Of a DNA stretch of 64,000 nt, positions 1 to 8,542 are shown one piece after another. Numbering within the stretch: position 1 is the stretch's first letter; the number at the start of each line of letters is the position of its first letter. This stretch comes from Azospirillum canadense. Lineage in GTDB: Bacteria; Pseudomonadota; Alphaproteobacteria; Azospirillales; Azospirillaceae. The stretch spans positions 1,091,001-1,155,000 of the forward strand of contig NZ_JAOQNG010000001.1 of the NCBI RefSeq assembly GCF_025961225.1, read 5' to 3'. The translations under genes were made by a program, and so were the position numbers. The notes under the pieces were generated by a model, which saw nothing but the letters and a program-made list of their open reading frames with translations, was not told the origin of the DNA and searched no databases.

Positions 1-747
1 CTTGTCGACCAGCTTGGCGTCCAGCGCCTCCTTGTCGAGCAGGGGGGCCTTGTCCATCGCCGCCCGCACCGCCGCCGGGGCGAGGCGTCGGCTTTTCGCG
101 ACGCCGTCCACGACTTGGTTGGTCAGGTCGCCGAGCAGCGCCTCCACCATCTCCCGGTGGGCGGGGGTGAAGTCGGTCTTCGTGAAGGTGTCGGCGAAGC
201 TCTTGAACTCCTCCCGCTGCATCAACTGAGCCTGGACGTCCAGCTTGTCGAGCGCGCCGCGGGCGAAGGGCACCTGGGCGGACAGGCCGGTCAGGCTGAG
301 CAGGCCCAGCGGCTGCAGCCACACCTCGTCGAAGGCGCTGGCCAGCAGGTATGAGCGGTTGCCGGAACCGCTGTCGCCGTAGGCCTCCGCGAAGGCGATG
401 GCGAAGCGGCCGGAGGCGCGGAACCGTTCGATGGCGCCGCGCAGCTCCTGCGCCTGGGCGAAGCCGATGCCGTCGCCGCCGAAATGGGCGAGCAGGCCCT
501 TCACGCGCGGGTCCGTCCGCCCACGCTCCAGTGTGTCCAGCACCTCGCGCAGCGTGGTCTCGTGCCCGAGGAAGCCGCCGAAACGCTCGGCCCCGCCTTC
601 CGCCAACGGCCCTTTCAGGTCGAGTTCCAGCACGACGTTGTCGGGAAGGGTCGGCTCGTGCCGGGTGACCAGCACGACCGCCGCCACGATGGCGGCGACC
701 ACGAGAAAGCCGATGGCGGCGAACAGGCGGACGATGAACCTCAACAT
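1..747 (-). CDS. sppA: Signal peptide peptidase SppA, long form (N-terminal part, cut by window edge)
   Basis: SppA is a membrane-bound serine protease that degrades cleaved signal peptides. The visible 249 codons start at the ATG at 747 with an N-terminal membrane anchor (about residues 5-27). They continue with the phrases LELDLKGPLAE and LLAHFGGDGIGFAQAQELR and an Ala/Phe-rich block, FAIAFAEAYGDSGSGNRSYL, that match the first protease-like repeat of the 67-kDa type. The frame runs uninterrupted off the window start, so the C-terminal half, including the expected catalytic Ser, is not visible. Family assignment is from recognised motifs; long versus short form is inferred from the spacing of the N-terminal half. 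Confidence 0.82.
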   Translation of the reverse strand, partial: MLRFIVRLFAAIGFLVVAAIVAAVVLVTRHEPTLPDNVVLELDLKGPLAEGGAERFGGFLGHETTLREVLDTLERGRTDPRVKGLLAHFGGDGIGFAQAQELRGAIERFRASGRFAIAFAEAYGDSGSGNRSYLLASAFDEVWLQPLGLLSLTGLSAQVPFARGALDKLDVQAQLMQREEFKSFADTFTKTDFTPAHREMVEALLGDLTNQVVDGVAKSRRLAPAAVRAAMDKAPLLDKEALDAKLVDK

Positions 748-788
748 CCGGGCGGCTCCGGTTTGCGGGCGGGCTTACAGGGCGGGCT

Positions 789-1361
789 TTAACGGTCCAG
801 CTTGTGGTATTCCCGGTTGGGCATCATGTCCACCGCCGAAGCGACGCGGTTCGACATGTTGTAGAAGCCGGCGGTGTCGGCGATGTCGAAGATGTCCGCG
901 TCGCTGAAGCCGGCGTCGCGCAGCGCCTGCCGGTCGGGCTCGCCCATGGTCCAGGGCTCCTTCGTCATTTTCCAGGCGAAGTCGAGCATGGCGCGCTGGC
1001 GCGGCTCCAGCGGCGCGGCGCGGTAGTTCATGGCCAGCATCTCGCCCAACTCCGGGTCGCCGGACAGCTTGCGCACCGCCTGCCCGTGCGCGACCAGGCA
1101 ATAATAGCAGTGGTTGGCCGAGGAGACGACCACCGCGATCATCTCGCGCTCCAGCTTCGACAGCCCGCTCTCGCCCAGCATCAGTTCGTTGTAGTGCATG
1201 GCGAAATTGCGCAGCTTCTTCGGGCGCAGGCTGTAGGCCTGCAGCACGTTGGGCACGAAGCCCAGCTTCTCCACGCATTTGTCGAACAGCGCCGCCATTT
1301 CCGGGTCGAGGTCCGGGGTCTCAGACAGCGGCAGGGCCATGACGTGATCGGGCTGCGGCAT
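789..1361 (-). CDS. Peroxidase-related AhpD/carboxymuconolactone decarboxylase-like protein
   Basis: A 190-aa protein of the AhpD-like alkylhydroperoxidase fold. The redox signature is visible as E71, then C85-x-x-C88 with a following H92 (SANHCYYCLVAHG), the motif that reduces peroxides in this family. The start at 1361 was chosen because AAGGGAG lies just upstream and the protein aligns from there. The same frame stays open for another 1.3 kb upstream, but that stretch is only antisense to the next gene. It lies 41 nt from the sppA start on the same strand, so the two may be cotranscribed. The physiological electron donor cannot be told from sequence. Confidence 0.85.
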   Translation of the reverse strand: MPQPDHVMALPLSETPDLDPEMAALFDKCVEKLGFVPNVLQAYSLRPKKLRNFAMHYNELMLGESGLSKLEREMIAVVVSSANHCYYCLVAHGQAVRKLSGDPELGEMLAMNYRAAPLEPRQRAMLDFAWKMTKEPWTMGEPDRQALRDAGFSDADIFDIADTAGFYNMSNRVASAVDMMPNREYHKLDR

Positions 1362-1529
1362 CGCGGTGGGTCTCCCTTCAGGATTTTCGTGAACGGTCTT
1401 TTGCGCCAGCCTAGCGGCGCCATGAGTCGGAGCAAAGCCTGACCTGCGGCCAGACCATAAGTTCATGCTCGCCAACGCGCCGCACGGCGTGTCAATAACG
1501 GGGTCGATGGATCTCAAACGGTTGCGGCG

Positions 1530-2624
1530 ATGAACGATCTGATCGGCAGGGGCGGGCCGAAGCTCGACCTCCTCTCGGTCCTGGTGGTCGAGGACAGCGC
1601 GTTCATCCGCAACGTGCTGACCGCGACCCTGCGGGCGATTGGGGTCGGCACGGTCCATGGCGAGCCGACCGGGGCCGACGCCATTCGCCTCATTGAGGAA
1701 CGCCGCGCGGCCCTGCCGCCGGGCACGGCGCCGGTCGACCTGATCATTTCGGATCTGGTGATGCCGGAGGTGGACGGGCTCATGCTGCTGCGCTGGGTGC
1801 GCTACAGCCCGCGGTCGCCCGACCGCTTCCTGCCGATGTTGATGCTGTCCGGGGCCGCCGACCGCCATTATGTGGAGCAGGCGCGCGACCTGGGGGCGAC
1901 GGACTTCATCGCCAAGCCATTTTCGGCCGGGATCATCGCCAGCCGCCTGCTGACGGCCATCGCGCGGCCGCGCCGCTTCGTGCTGGCCAAGGGCTATTTC
2001 GGGCCGGACCGGCGGCGCAGCCAGCGGCCGGTTGCCATGGACTGCCGCATGACGCACGGTAGCGAAATTCTGGTGGTGCACAGCAAGTCCAAGGCGGTGG
2101 GGATCGACCGATACCCGGTGATCCATTTCGAGCTGCCCAACCGCCTGGGCGCCAAGGTGGGATTGGCGCCCAAGGACCCGGTCCCGGTGCTGCCGGCCGA
2201 GGTTCTGGCCGCGGCGGAGGCGGAGATTCAGAACCGCGCCGGCGATTACGCCACCTGGATCGCGGGGGAGGTGGACGAACTGGCCCGCCGTGTCGAGCGG
2301 CTGCGGGCGGAGCCGGCGGCCGTCCCGGGGCTGGTGGCGCAGATCAACCGGTCGGCCCACGAGATGCGCGGTCAGGGCGGCATCTTCGGCTATCCGCTGA
2401 TCACGCACGTCGCGAAATCCCTGTACGAGGCGACGCACGGCTCCTTCACCGCGGTGACCGACAACGAGCGTCTGCTGTTCAAGGCGCATGTGGACGCCAT
2501 CAAGGCGGTGATGAACGCCCGCGTCAGCGGAGACGGCGGGGCCACGGGCAAGCAGCTTCTGGCGACGCTCGACGTGGCCAAGAAGAAATACGCCAAAGTC
2601 GAGGGTGATCCAGGGGCAGCGTGA
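1530..2624 (+). CDS. Two-component receiver protein with C-terminal Hpt-like segment
   Basis: A 364-aa cytoplasmic signalling protein. Residues 15-147 form a CheY-like receiver with the acidic pair E21/D22, phospho-acceptor D75 (IISDLVMPEVDG), T/S at LSGAA and K129 in IAKPF. The middle part (about 150-220) carries a FGPDRRR motif often seen after receivers in alphaproteobacteria. Residues 265-345 contain AHEMRGQGGIFGYPLI, where H277 sits as in histidine phosphotransfer domains. No DNA-binding or enzymatic output domain is visible. No partner kinase lies nearby, so the pathway is unknown. The ribosome site before 1530 is weak, leaving the exact start somewhat uncertain. Confidence 0.85.
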   Translation: MNDLIGRGGPKLDLLSVLVVEDSAFIRNVLTATLRAIGVGTVHGEPTGADAIRLIEERRAALPPGTAPVDLIISDLVMPEVDGLMLLRWVRYSPRSPDRFLPMLMLSGAADRHYVEQARDLGATDFIAKPFSAGIIASRLLTAIARPRRFVLAKGYFGPDRRRSQRPVAMDCRMTHGSEILVVHSKSKAVGIDRYPVIHFELPNRLGAKVGLAPKDPVPVLPAEVLAAAEAEIQNRAGDYATWIAGEVDELARRVERLRAEPAAVPGLVAQINRSAHEMRGQGGIFGYPLITHVAKSLYEATHGSFTAVTDNERLLFKAHVDAIKAVMNARVSGDGGATGKQLLATLDVAKKKYAKVEGDPGAA

Positions 2625-2677
2625 GCGCCTCGGCCATTCCGTGGCGTCGCGCAACGGTTGAATCGCACATCCACTGG

Positions 2678-2702
2678 GGAACGTTCCGGACGGCCTTTGG
2701 TT
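2678..2702 (+). promoter_or_regulatory. Candidate EcfG-type general stress promoter
   Basis: GGAAC at 2678-2682 is followed after 16 nt by GGTT at 2699-2702. The published alphaproteobacterial EcfG consensus is GGAAC-N16/17-CGTT, so 8 of 9 fixed bases match. It points at the small lipoprotein gene starting at 2774. Chance occurrence is possible. Confidence 0.35.
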
Positions 2703-2773
2703 GTCGGGGGAACGTCAACGCGCCGCCCGCACGCGCGGAGCGGCCCACGAACCCAGGGAAGCGAAACGAAACC

Positions 2774-3058
2774 ATGCGTCACATGATGATCGCCACCGCC
2801 GTCGCCACGCTGCTGCTGGCCGGTTGCTCCGGCATGGACAACCGAACCGGCTCCGCAACGAGCGGCAGCAGCGGCACGCCCAGCGCCTCCACCTCCGGCA
2901 ATTCGACGACCGTCGTGCCTCCGGCCGGGCCGGGCGGATCGGCGGCGGTGCGGGAAGGCGGGCTGGACAGCCGCGCGATTTCCCCGGACGAGCCGGGTCT
3001 CGGCCAGTCGCCGACGCGTGAATCGCTGACCAACCCGAAACGCGCCGGCACGCAGTAA
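2774..3058 (+). CDS. Small lipoprotein of unknown function
   Basis: A 94-aa protein with a clear lipoprotein signal: MRHMMIATAVATLLLAGCSG puts the lipidated Cys at position 18, so it should be anchored in the outer or inner membrane. The mature part is short, Ser/Gly/Thr-rich and low-complexity until about residue 55. The last 30 residues are more hydrophilic and probably unstructured. ATG 2774 was chosen over an in-frame ATG at 2621 because the signal peptide begins here. No family is recognised. The preceding promoter-like element suggests stress-linked expression, which is inference. Confidence 0.75.
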   Translation: MRHMMIATAVATLLLAGCSGMDNRTGSATSGSSGTPSASTSGNSTTVVPPAGPGGSAAVREGGLDSRAISPDEPGLGQSPTRESLTNPKRAGTQ

Positions 3059-3070
3059 GAAGCCGTTCAC

Positions 3071-3096
3071 GGACGTGGGCCAACCGGCCCGCGTCC
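3071..3096. terminator. Hairpin between convergent genes
   Basis: An 11-bp stem with one G-T wobble (3071-3081 with 3086-3096) and a 4-nt loop lies between the ends of the lipoprotein and IalB-like genes. There is no strong T-tract, so it may end transcription only weakly or protect 3' ends. Confidence 0.4.
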
Positions 3097-3126
3097 GTTA
3101 CGTAGGCCCGTTTCGGTATCGGAACG

Positions 3127-3720
3127 TTACATCCAGGCGCCGCCCGCCTCGCGCCGGATTTGCTCCATGCGCTCCACGGCGGCCTTGAAGCCGTTCAGCG
3201 AAAAGCGGACCTCGGACTTGATCCCGGCCGGCGACACGCCGACGGCGGAAACCTCTTTCCCGGACAGCAGCTTCTCCACCAGTTTCTGGTTGGTGGCCGG
3301 GTCGGACACTGCGCAGGTGTTCGATTCGAACGCGAAGAGCTGGCAGGGGAATTCCGGCCGGAACACCGAATCGTCCACCCAGACGCGCAGCTTCTTGCCG
3401 AGATCCATCCCCGCGTCGTCCAGGCGAAAGCGCAGCCCCTCCAGCCAGCGCTCGCTGGAGCGCAGCCAGACGAGGCGGGAGCGGCGGTCGCTGCCCGGCC
3501 GTGACCCGAGTTCGCATTCCAGGCGCTTCGGCGCACTCCACACCTGGCAGTAGAGCTTCCAGTCCTTGAAGGTCTCGGTGACCTCGCGATAGGCGGTCGG
3601 TGCGGCTGGGGCCTGCGCTGCCGCTGGGCGGGGCAGGGCGCTCGTGATGGCCAGCACTGCGCCCGCGACGATCAACCCCCTGCGCCAAGCCCCGCCCATC
3701 GCTCCCAACTCCGTTCCCAC
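3127..3720 (-). CDS. IalB-family (invasion-associated locus B) periplasmic protein
   Basis: A 197-aa exported protein. Residues 12-36 form a signal peptide ending in an Ala-rich site (RPAAAQA). The mature part has the IalB-like FKDWKLYCQ opening, a second Cys soon after (LECEL) and a Cys pair in FPCQLFAFESNTC, which probably form disulfides. The family name comes from Bartonella, but homologues are common in free-living alphaproteobacteria and their molecular role is not settled. An alternative start is the Met at residue 8. The gene is convergent with the upstream lipoprotein and 52 nt from the end of aroC. Confidence 0.72.
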   Translation of the reverse strand: MGTELGAMGGAWRRGLIVAGAVLAITSALPRPAAAQAPAAPTAYREVTETFKDWKLYCQVWSAPKRLECELGSRPGSDRRSRLVWLRSSERWLEGLRFRLDDAGMDLGKKLRVWVDDSVFRPEFPCQLFAFESNTCAVSDPATNQKLVEKLLSGKEVSAVGVSPAGIKSEVRFSLNGFKAAVERMEQIRREAGGAWM

Positions 3721-3772
3721 ACCTTCGATGGGCGCAGGTTAGCGGATTTCTCCGTTCGAAGGGAGAGGCCGA

Positions 3773-4864
3773 CTACTCGCGCGTGTAGGCGCGGTGCCTC
3801 AGCAGATGGTCGGCGAGCACGCAGGCCATCATCGCCTCGCCCACCGGCACGGCGCGGATGCCGACGCAGGGGTCGTGGCGCCCCTTGGTCAGGATGTCGG
3901 TGTCCTGCCCGTCCAGGTTCACCGTGTGGCGGGGCGTCAGGATGGAACTGGTCGGCTTCACCGCGAAGCGTACCACGACGTCTTGCCCGGTGGAGATGCC
4001 GCCCAGGATGCCGCCGGCCTGGTTCGACAGGAACTCCGGCTCGCCGGGCTCTCCATTGATGGCCGGACCCGCACGCATCTCGTCGGCGTTCTGCTCGCCG
4101 GTCAGGGTGGCGGCCTCGAAGCCGTTGCCGATCTCCACGCCCTTCACCGCGTTGATGGTCATCATCGCGCGGGCGAGATCGCCGTCCAGCTTGTCGTAGA
4201 GCGGGTCGCCGAGCCCGACCGGCACGCCGGACGCCACCACCTCGACCACCGCGCCGATGGAGGAACCGCTCTTGCGGATGCCATCCAGGTAGGTCGCCCA
4301 CTCCGCCGCGGCGACCGGATCGGGGCAGAAAAAGGGGTTGTTGTCCACCTCCGCCCAGTCCCAGCGGCTGCGGTCCACCTTATGCGAGCCAATCTGCACC
4401 AGCGCGCCGCGCACCTGGATCCCAGCCCCCAGCACCTTGCGCGCCACGGCGCCGGCCGCGACGCGGCAGGCCGTCTCGCGGGCCGAGGAACGGCCGCCGC
4501 CGCGATAGTCGCGGATGCCGTACTTCTTCCAATAGGTGTAGTCGGCGTGGCCGGGCCGGAATTTGCCCGCAATCTCGCTGTAGTCCTTGGACCGCTGGTC
4601 GGTGTTCTCGATCATCAGCGAGACCGGCGTGCCGGTGGTCTTTCCTTCGAACACACCGGAGAGGATCTTGACCTGATCCGGCTCCTGCCGTTGGGTCGTG
4701 TATTTCGACTGGCCGGGCCGGCGCTTGTCCAGCCAGGGCTGGATGTCCGCCTCGCTCAGGTCCAGCAGCGACGGGCAGCCGTCCACCACCACCCCGATGG
4801 CCGGGCCGTGGCTTTCGCCCCAAGTGGTGAAGCGGAAAAGCGTTCCGAAGCTGTTGCCGGCCAT
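3773..4864 (-). CDS. aroC: Chorismate synthase
   Basis: Catalyses the last step of the shikimate pathway, anti-1,4-elimination of phosphate from EPSP to chorismate, using reduced FMN. The 363-aa protein has the expected family length and signatures: [12 protein letters not shown] near the N-terminus, [15 protein letters not shown] and [12 protein letters not shown] in the middle, and [13 protein letters not shown] near the C-terminus. The start at ATG 4864 gives the normal MAGNSFG opening; an earlier in-frame Met adds unrelated residues. It stands alone among shikimate genes here. Confidence 0.97.
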   Translation of the reverse strand: MAGNSFGTLFRFTTWGESHGPAIGVVVDGCPSLLDLSEADIQPWLDKRRPGQSKYTTQRQEPDQVKILSGVFEGKTTGTPVSLMIENTDQRSKDYSEIAGKFRPGHADYTYWKKYGIRDYRGGGRSSARETACRVAAGAVARKVLGAGIQVRGALVQIGSHKVDRSRWDWAEVDNNPFFCPDPVAAAEWATYLDGIRKSGSSIGAVVEVVASGVPVGLGDPLYDKLDGDLARAMMTINAVKGVEIGNGFEAATLTGEQNADEMRAGPAINGEPGEPEFLSNQAGGILGGISTGQDVVVRFAVKPTSSILTPRHTVNLDGQDTDILTKGRHDPCVGIRAVPVGEAMMACVLADHLLRHRAYTRE

Positions 4865-4945
4865 GATGTTCCCCAAAAAGCGTTCTGGCGGGCATTTAGT
4901 TGCCGGAAATCGGCACAGCGTCAAGCGCAGCGATTTCCGAGCCCG

Positions 4946-6109
4946 TCAGAACGCGCCCTTCTGCTCGCGGCGGCGATCCAGCGCGACGTCGAATTGGCGG
5001 AGCAGCTTGTGGATCATCTCGAAGTACAGCTTGCGGCTCGGGTTGTTCTTCATGCAGCGGGCGTCCAGGTGCGCGACGCTGGTCAGGGCCGACACGCAGT
5101 AGCCCAGCAGCCAATAATGGCTGCGGATCTTGCGCAGATAGTCGCGGAACGGCTCCGGCTCGCCGTTCATGAAGGCGCTGAAGCTGGTTTCGTAGTCGGA
5201 CAGGATTTGCCGGATGTCCATCAGCGTGGTTTCCAGCAGCTTGCCCACCTTCTCGATGTGCATCAAAAGCTGCGTCTCGTAGGGCTTGTGCATCCGGATG
5301 TCGACCGGGATGCACTCCCGCGACTTCAGCCAGTTCAGGATGGTCCGCGCCCGCGGCGCGATGCGGCGCAACTGGTATTCGTAGAAGGTCGTGCCCTTCC
5401 AGGCGCTGAAGATGGCGTCCGCCTCGCCGCGCTCGATGCCGAAGGCGGAGACGAACAGGCCGGCTTCCTCCAGCTCGGGGTTCCAGATCGCCTCCAGGAA
5501 GCGCTCGATGCTCTGTGAATTGGCGGTGCCGCCCTCGATGGCCTTGCGCACGATGGGTTCGATGCGCAGCCGGATCAATCGGCGCAGCTGCTGGTCCTCC
5601 GCGTCGCTGATCAGCCAGTGGCGCGCGTCGACGGAAACCTTTTCGGCTTCGAAACAGGCCTTCAGCAGGAAGGGGTCGAGCGAGGGGACGCTGTCGATCA
5701 GCGACAGCGTTCGCAGATCGGCCGCGGAATCGTTGCCGCCGCCCGCCGAGACGCCGAATTGTTCCGCCAGCAGAACGTCGCTGTTGCGCGAGCGCAGGTA
5801 GATGGCCAGGCCGCCGGCCTCCGGCGCGTCGATGCTGTGCGGGACGTAGATGCCAGTTTCCACCGGCCGGGCGCCGATGTCGTCTTCGTCCTCATCGTCC
5901 AGGATGGGGTTGGCGTAGTCGTCGGCGCGTTCGTCGAAGTTCGGGTACTTGAACAGGATCGCCTTGTTCAGCCCCTGGGCGCGGAACAGTCGCTGCTCCT
6001 CCGGAATGGAGCGCGTGATGCCGATCAGGTTCATCGACACGCTGGAGCCGCCATAAAGGATCTGCTCCAGGATCGGGGACACCGAATCCGATTGCCGCCG
6101 GGCTCGCAT
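4946..6109 (-). CDS. Conserved protein of unknown function, 387 aa
   Basis: A soluble protein without signal peptide or membrane segments that I do not recognise. It has an acidic patch (ILDDEDEDD, about residues 80-90), a Gly/Ser linker, and a long, probably helical C-terminal half rich in Leu, Arg and His (for example TQLLMHIEKVGKLLETTLMD and YLRKIRSHYWLLGYCV). Codon use resembles its neighbours, so it looks native. ATG 6109 has GGAG ten bases upstream; the frame extends 17 codons further. It lies downstream of fabI on the same strand, but a terminator separates them, and 81 nt before aroC, with which it may be cotranscribed. Confidence 0.7.
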   Translation of the reverse strand: MRARRQSDSVSPILEQILYGGSSVSMNLIGITRSIPEEQRLFRAQGLNKAILFKYPNFDERADDYANPILDDEDEDDIGARPVETGIYVPHSIDAPEAGGLAIYLRSRNSDVLLAEQFGVSAGGGNDSAADLRTLSLIDSVPSLDPFLLKACFEAEKVSVDARHWLISDAEDQQLRRLIRLRIEPIVRKAIEGGTANSQSIERFLEAIWNPELEEAGLFVSAFGIERGEADAIFSAWKGTTFYEYQLRRIAPRARTILNWLKSRECIPVDIRMHKPYETQLLMHIEKVGKLLETTLMDIRQILSDYETSFSAFMNGEPEPFRDYLRKIRSHYWLLGYCVSALTSVAHLDARCMKNNPSRKLYFEMIHKLLRQFDVALDRRREQKGAF

Positions 6110-6196
6110 TGACACCGCACTCCACGCCACGCTCAAGGGGCGGAGGATAACGGGCAGCACGCACCAGCAAAAGTAGCTTCAGTGTCTATAACAATC

Positions 6197-6241
6197 AAAA
6201 ATCGCGGGCGCGCCGACCATTCGTTGCGCGCCCGCGACTTT
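6197..6241 (-). terminator. Rho-independent terminator of fabI
   Basis: A perfect 12-bp GC-rich stem (6202-6213 with 6226-6237), 12-nt loop, followed on the minus strand by a run of five T, six bases past the fabI stop. Confidence 0.8.
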
Positions 6242-6246
6242 TGCGT

Positions 6247-7098
6247 TTACTCGGACTTGGCCGTGCTGCCGCCGAGCGAGCCGAGGAGCTGCGCCACCTC
6301 CGACGCCGCGTCGACCGCCACCATGCCCACCGTGTGGTAGCCGGAGTCCACATGCATGACTTCGCCGGTCACGCCGGAGCCGAGGTCGCTCATCAGGAAC
6401 AGGCCGGCGCCGCCGACCTCACCGATGGTGACGTTGCGCTTCAGCGGGGCGTTCAGCTCGTTCCACTTCAGGATGTAGCGGAAATCGCCGATGCCGCTGG
6501 CCGCCAGCGTCTTGATGGGACCCGCCGAGATGGCATTGACGCGGATGTTCCGCCCGCCCAAATCGACAGCCAGGTAACGAACACTGGCCTCCAGCGCGGC
6601 CTTGGCGACGCCCATCACGTTGTAGTGCGGCATGACCCGCTCTGCGCCATAATAGGACAGGGTCAACAGGCTGCCGCCGTCCTTCATCAGCGGCACGGCG
6701 CGTTGAGCCACCGAGACGAGGGAATAGCAGGAAATGTCCATGGTGCGGAGGAAGTTGCTCCGCGTGGTGTTGAGGTAGAGGCCGTCCAGCTCGTTCTTGT
6801 CGGAAAACGCGATCGCATGAACCACGAAGTCCAGCTTGCCCCACTCCTTCTCGATCGCGGCGAAGGTCGCGTCGACGCTGGCCTCGTCGGTCACGTCGCA
6901 GGGCAGCACCAGCTTGGCCCCGACCTGCTCGGCCAGCGGCTTCACGCGCTTCAACAGGGCGTCGCCCTGGTAGGTGAAGGCCAGCTCGGCGCCGTGCTGC
7001 GCCAGGGTGGAAGCAATGCCCCAGGCGAGCGAACGATCGTTGGCCACGCCCATGATCAGGCCGCGCTTGCCGTCCATGAGCGGCTTCGGGTTGGACAT
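6247..7098 (-). CDS. fabI: Enoyl-[acyl-carrier-protein] reductase (NADH) FabI
   Basis: Performs the final reduction of each fatty-acid elongation cycle. The 283-aa SDR protein has the FabI-type cofactor site (GLIMGVANDRSLAWGIA), and the catalytic set corresponds to Y149, Y159 and K166 in LSYYGAERVMPHYNVMGVAK. The substrate-loop region GPIKTLAASGI is present. Start 7098 is preceded by GAGGT; an in-frame extension upstream has no ribosome site. It is divergent from the YihY gene with 91 nt between starts and ends at a strong terminator, so it is probably monocistronic. Confidence 0.96.
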   Translation of the reverse strand: MSNPKPLMDGKRGLIMGVANDRSLAWGIASTLAQHGAELAFTYQGDALLKRVKPLAEQVGAKLVLPCDVTDEASVDATFAAIEKEWGKLDFVVHAIAFSDKNELDGLYLNTTRSNFLRTMDISCYSLVSVAQRAVPLMKDGGSLLTLSYYGAERVMPHYNVMGVAKAALEASVRYLAVDLGGRNIRVNAISAGPIKTLAASGIGDFRYILKWNELNAPLKRNVTIGEVGGAGLFLMSDLGSGVTGEVMHVDSGYHTVGMVAVDAASEVAQLLGSLGGSTAKSE

Positions 7099-7189
7099 CC
7101 GTACCTCGTTAATCAAGAGTATGCTTTGAAAAGTTGGCCGCATCCTACACGAAAGACCGGTCCGGTCAAACCAAGGCGGGAGGTCGCGC

Positions 7190-8536
7190 ATGGCCGAATC
7201 TGAAGGGCTCTCTCGGACCTTGCTGCGCCCGTTTCGGCGGATTCGCGAGGTCGGCGGCTTCATCGCCTATTCGGCGATGCGCTTCTACAACGACAACTGC
7301 TTCCAGACCGCGGCGTCGCTGACCTACACCTCGCTGCTGGCGCTGGTGCCGCTGATGACCATCGGCTTCGCCATCTTCTCCGCCTTCCCGGCCTTCAACG
7401 CGCTGCAATCGCGCATTCAGACGCTGCTGTTCAAGAACCTGGTGCCGGAGAACAGCGACGCCATCCTGCAATACCTTGCCGCTTTCATGGCGAACGCCGG
7501 CCAGATGCCGGTCTTCGGGATCCTGGGCCTCGCCATTTCCGCGGTGCTGCTGATCTGGACCATCGAAGGCTCCTTCGCGACCGTCTGGCGGGTGCGGGAA
7601 CCGCGCTCCTACGTCACGCGCATCCTGTCCTTCTGGGCCGTGGTGTCGCTGAGCCCGCTGTTCGCCGGCGCCAGCTTGTCGCTGTCCAGCACGCTGTGGT
7701 CGGTGCTGCAGATCGCCCATCTGGAAAGCTACGCCGACCCGCTCGTGGGGATCGGCGCCGTGCTGCCCTTCCTGCTGCAGCTGGTCGGCTGCACGCTTCT
7801 CTACATCATCATCCCGAACCGCGACGTCTACTGGCTGGACGCCGCCTGCGGGGGCGCAATCGCGTCGGTGCTGCTGGAGACGTCGAAGGCCGGCTTCGCC
7901 CTCTACATGAAGGAATTCCCGGCCTATCAGACCATCTACGGCGCGCTGGCCACGGTGCCGATCTTCCTGTTCTGGCTGTACATCGCCTGGTCCACGGTGC
8001 TGTTCGGCGCGGTGGTGACCGCGTCGCTGCCGGAATGGCGGGCCGGCAAGATCACCCGCGGGGGGCCGGAGGGGCTGCTGCCGGCGCAGAGGCTGGGGCT
8101 GGCGCTCGCCGTGCTGCACGAGCTGATGGACGCCAGCCGCCTGGGCGTCGGCCTGCGCCGCCGCACGCTGGTCGGGCGGGTGCCGGTCGGCACGGTGCTG
8201 ATCGACGGCATCCTGGAGCAGCTGCGCGACGCCCATTGGGTGGCCCACACCACCCGCGATTCCTGGGTCGTCACCCGCGACCTGGGCGAGGCGACGCTTT
8301 ACGACCTGATGAAGGCCCTGGGCATCGGTCTGCGCGGGTCGGTGCGGGGCCTCGGCGGGCTGGAACTGCCCTGGCAGGACCGCACCGCCCAGTTGCTCGA
8401 CCAAGCCGAGAAGAGCCAGGAGGACACCCTCAGCGTGATGATCAAGGACCTGCTGTCCGACGCGCCGGTGGAAGCGGGGGCACCGAAAGGGGAGGGTGCG
8501 CCCGCCCTGCCGTTCCGCGCTGGACGGCGACCGTAA
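7190..8536 (+). CDS. YihY/BrkB-family inner-membrane protein
   Basis: A 448-aa integral membrane protein. About six transmembrane segments lie in residues 30-290, with the family hallmarks ASLTYTSLLALVPL in the first part and FPAYQTIYGALATVPIFLFW before the last helices. The C-terminal 150 residues are cytoplasmic and resemble a winged-helix-like extension found in many alphaproteobacterial members. The family was once called ribonuclease BN by mistake; its transport or envelope role is not established. GGAGG lies before ATG 7190. The gene converges with the radical SAM gene, with only 6 nt between stops. Confidence 0.9.
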   Translation: MAESEGLSRTLLRPFRRIREVGGFIAYSAMRFYNDNCFQTAASLTYTSLLALVPLMTIGFAIFSAFPAFNALQSRIQTLLFKNLVPENSDAILQYLAAFMANAGQMPVFGILGLAISAVLLIWTIEGSFATVWRVREPRSYVTRILSFWAVVSLSPLFAGASLSLSSTLWSVLQIAHLESYADPLVGIGAVLPFLLQLVGCTLLYIIIPNRDVYWLDAACGGAIASVLLETSKAGFALYMKEFPAYQTIYGALATVPIFLFWLYIAWSTVLFGAVVTASLPEWRAGKITRGGPEGLLPAQRLGLALAVLHELMDASRLGVGLRRRTLVGRVPVGTVLIDGILEQLRDAHWVAHTTRDSWVVTRDLGEATLYDLMKALGIGLRGSVRGLGGLELPWQDRTAQLLDQAEKSQEDTLSVMIKDLLSDAPVEAGAPKGEGAPALPFRAGRRP

Positions 8537-8542
8537 GGCAGC

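Noticed and set aside
1362-2654. Long minus-strand open frame extending the AhpD-like gene upstream
   Set aside because: It is antisense to the receiver protein, rich in Arg/His/Gln as GC shadows are, and the family N-terminus begins at 1361 with a ribosome site.
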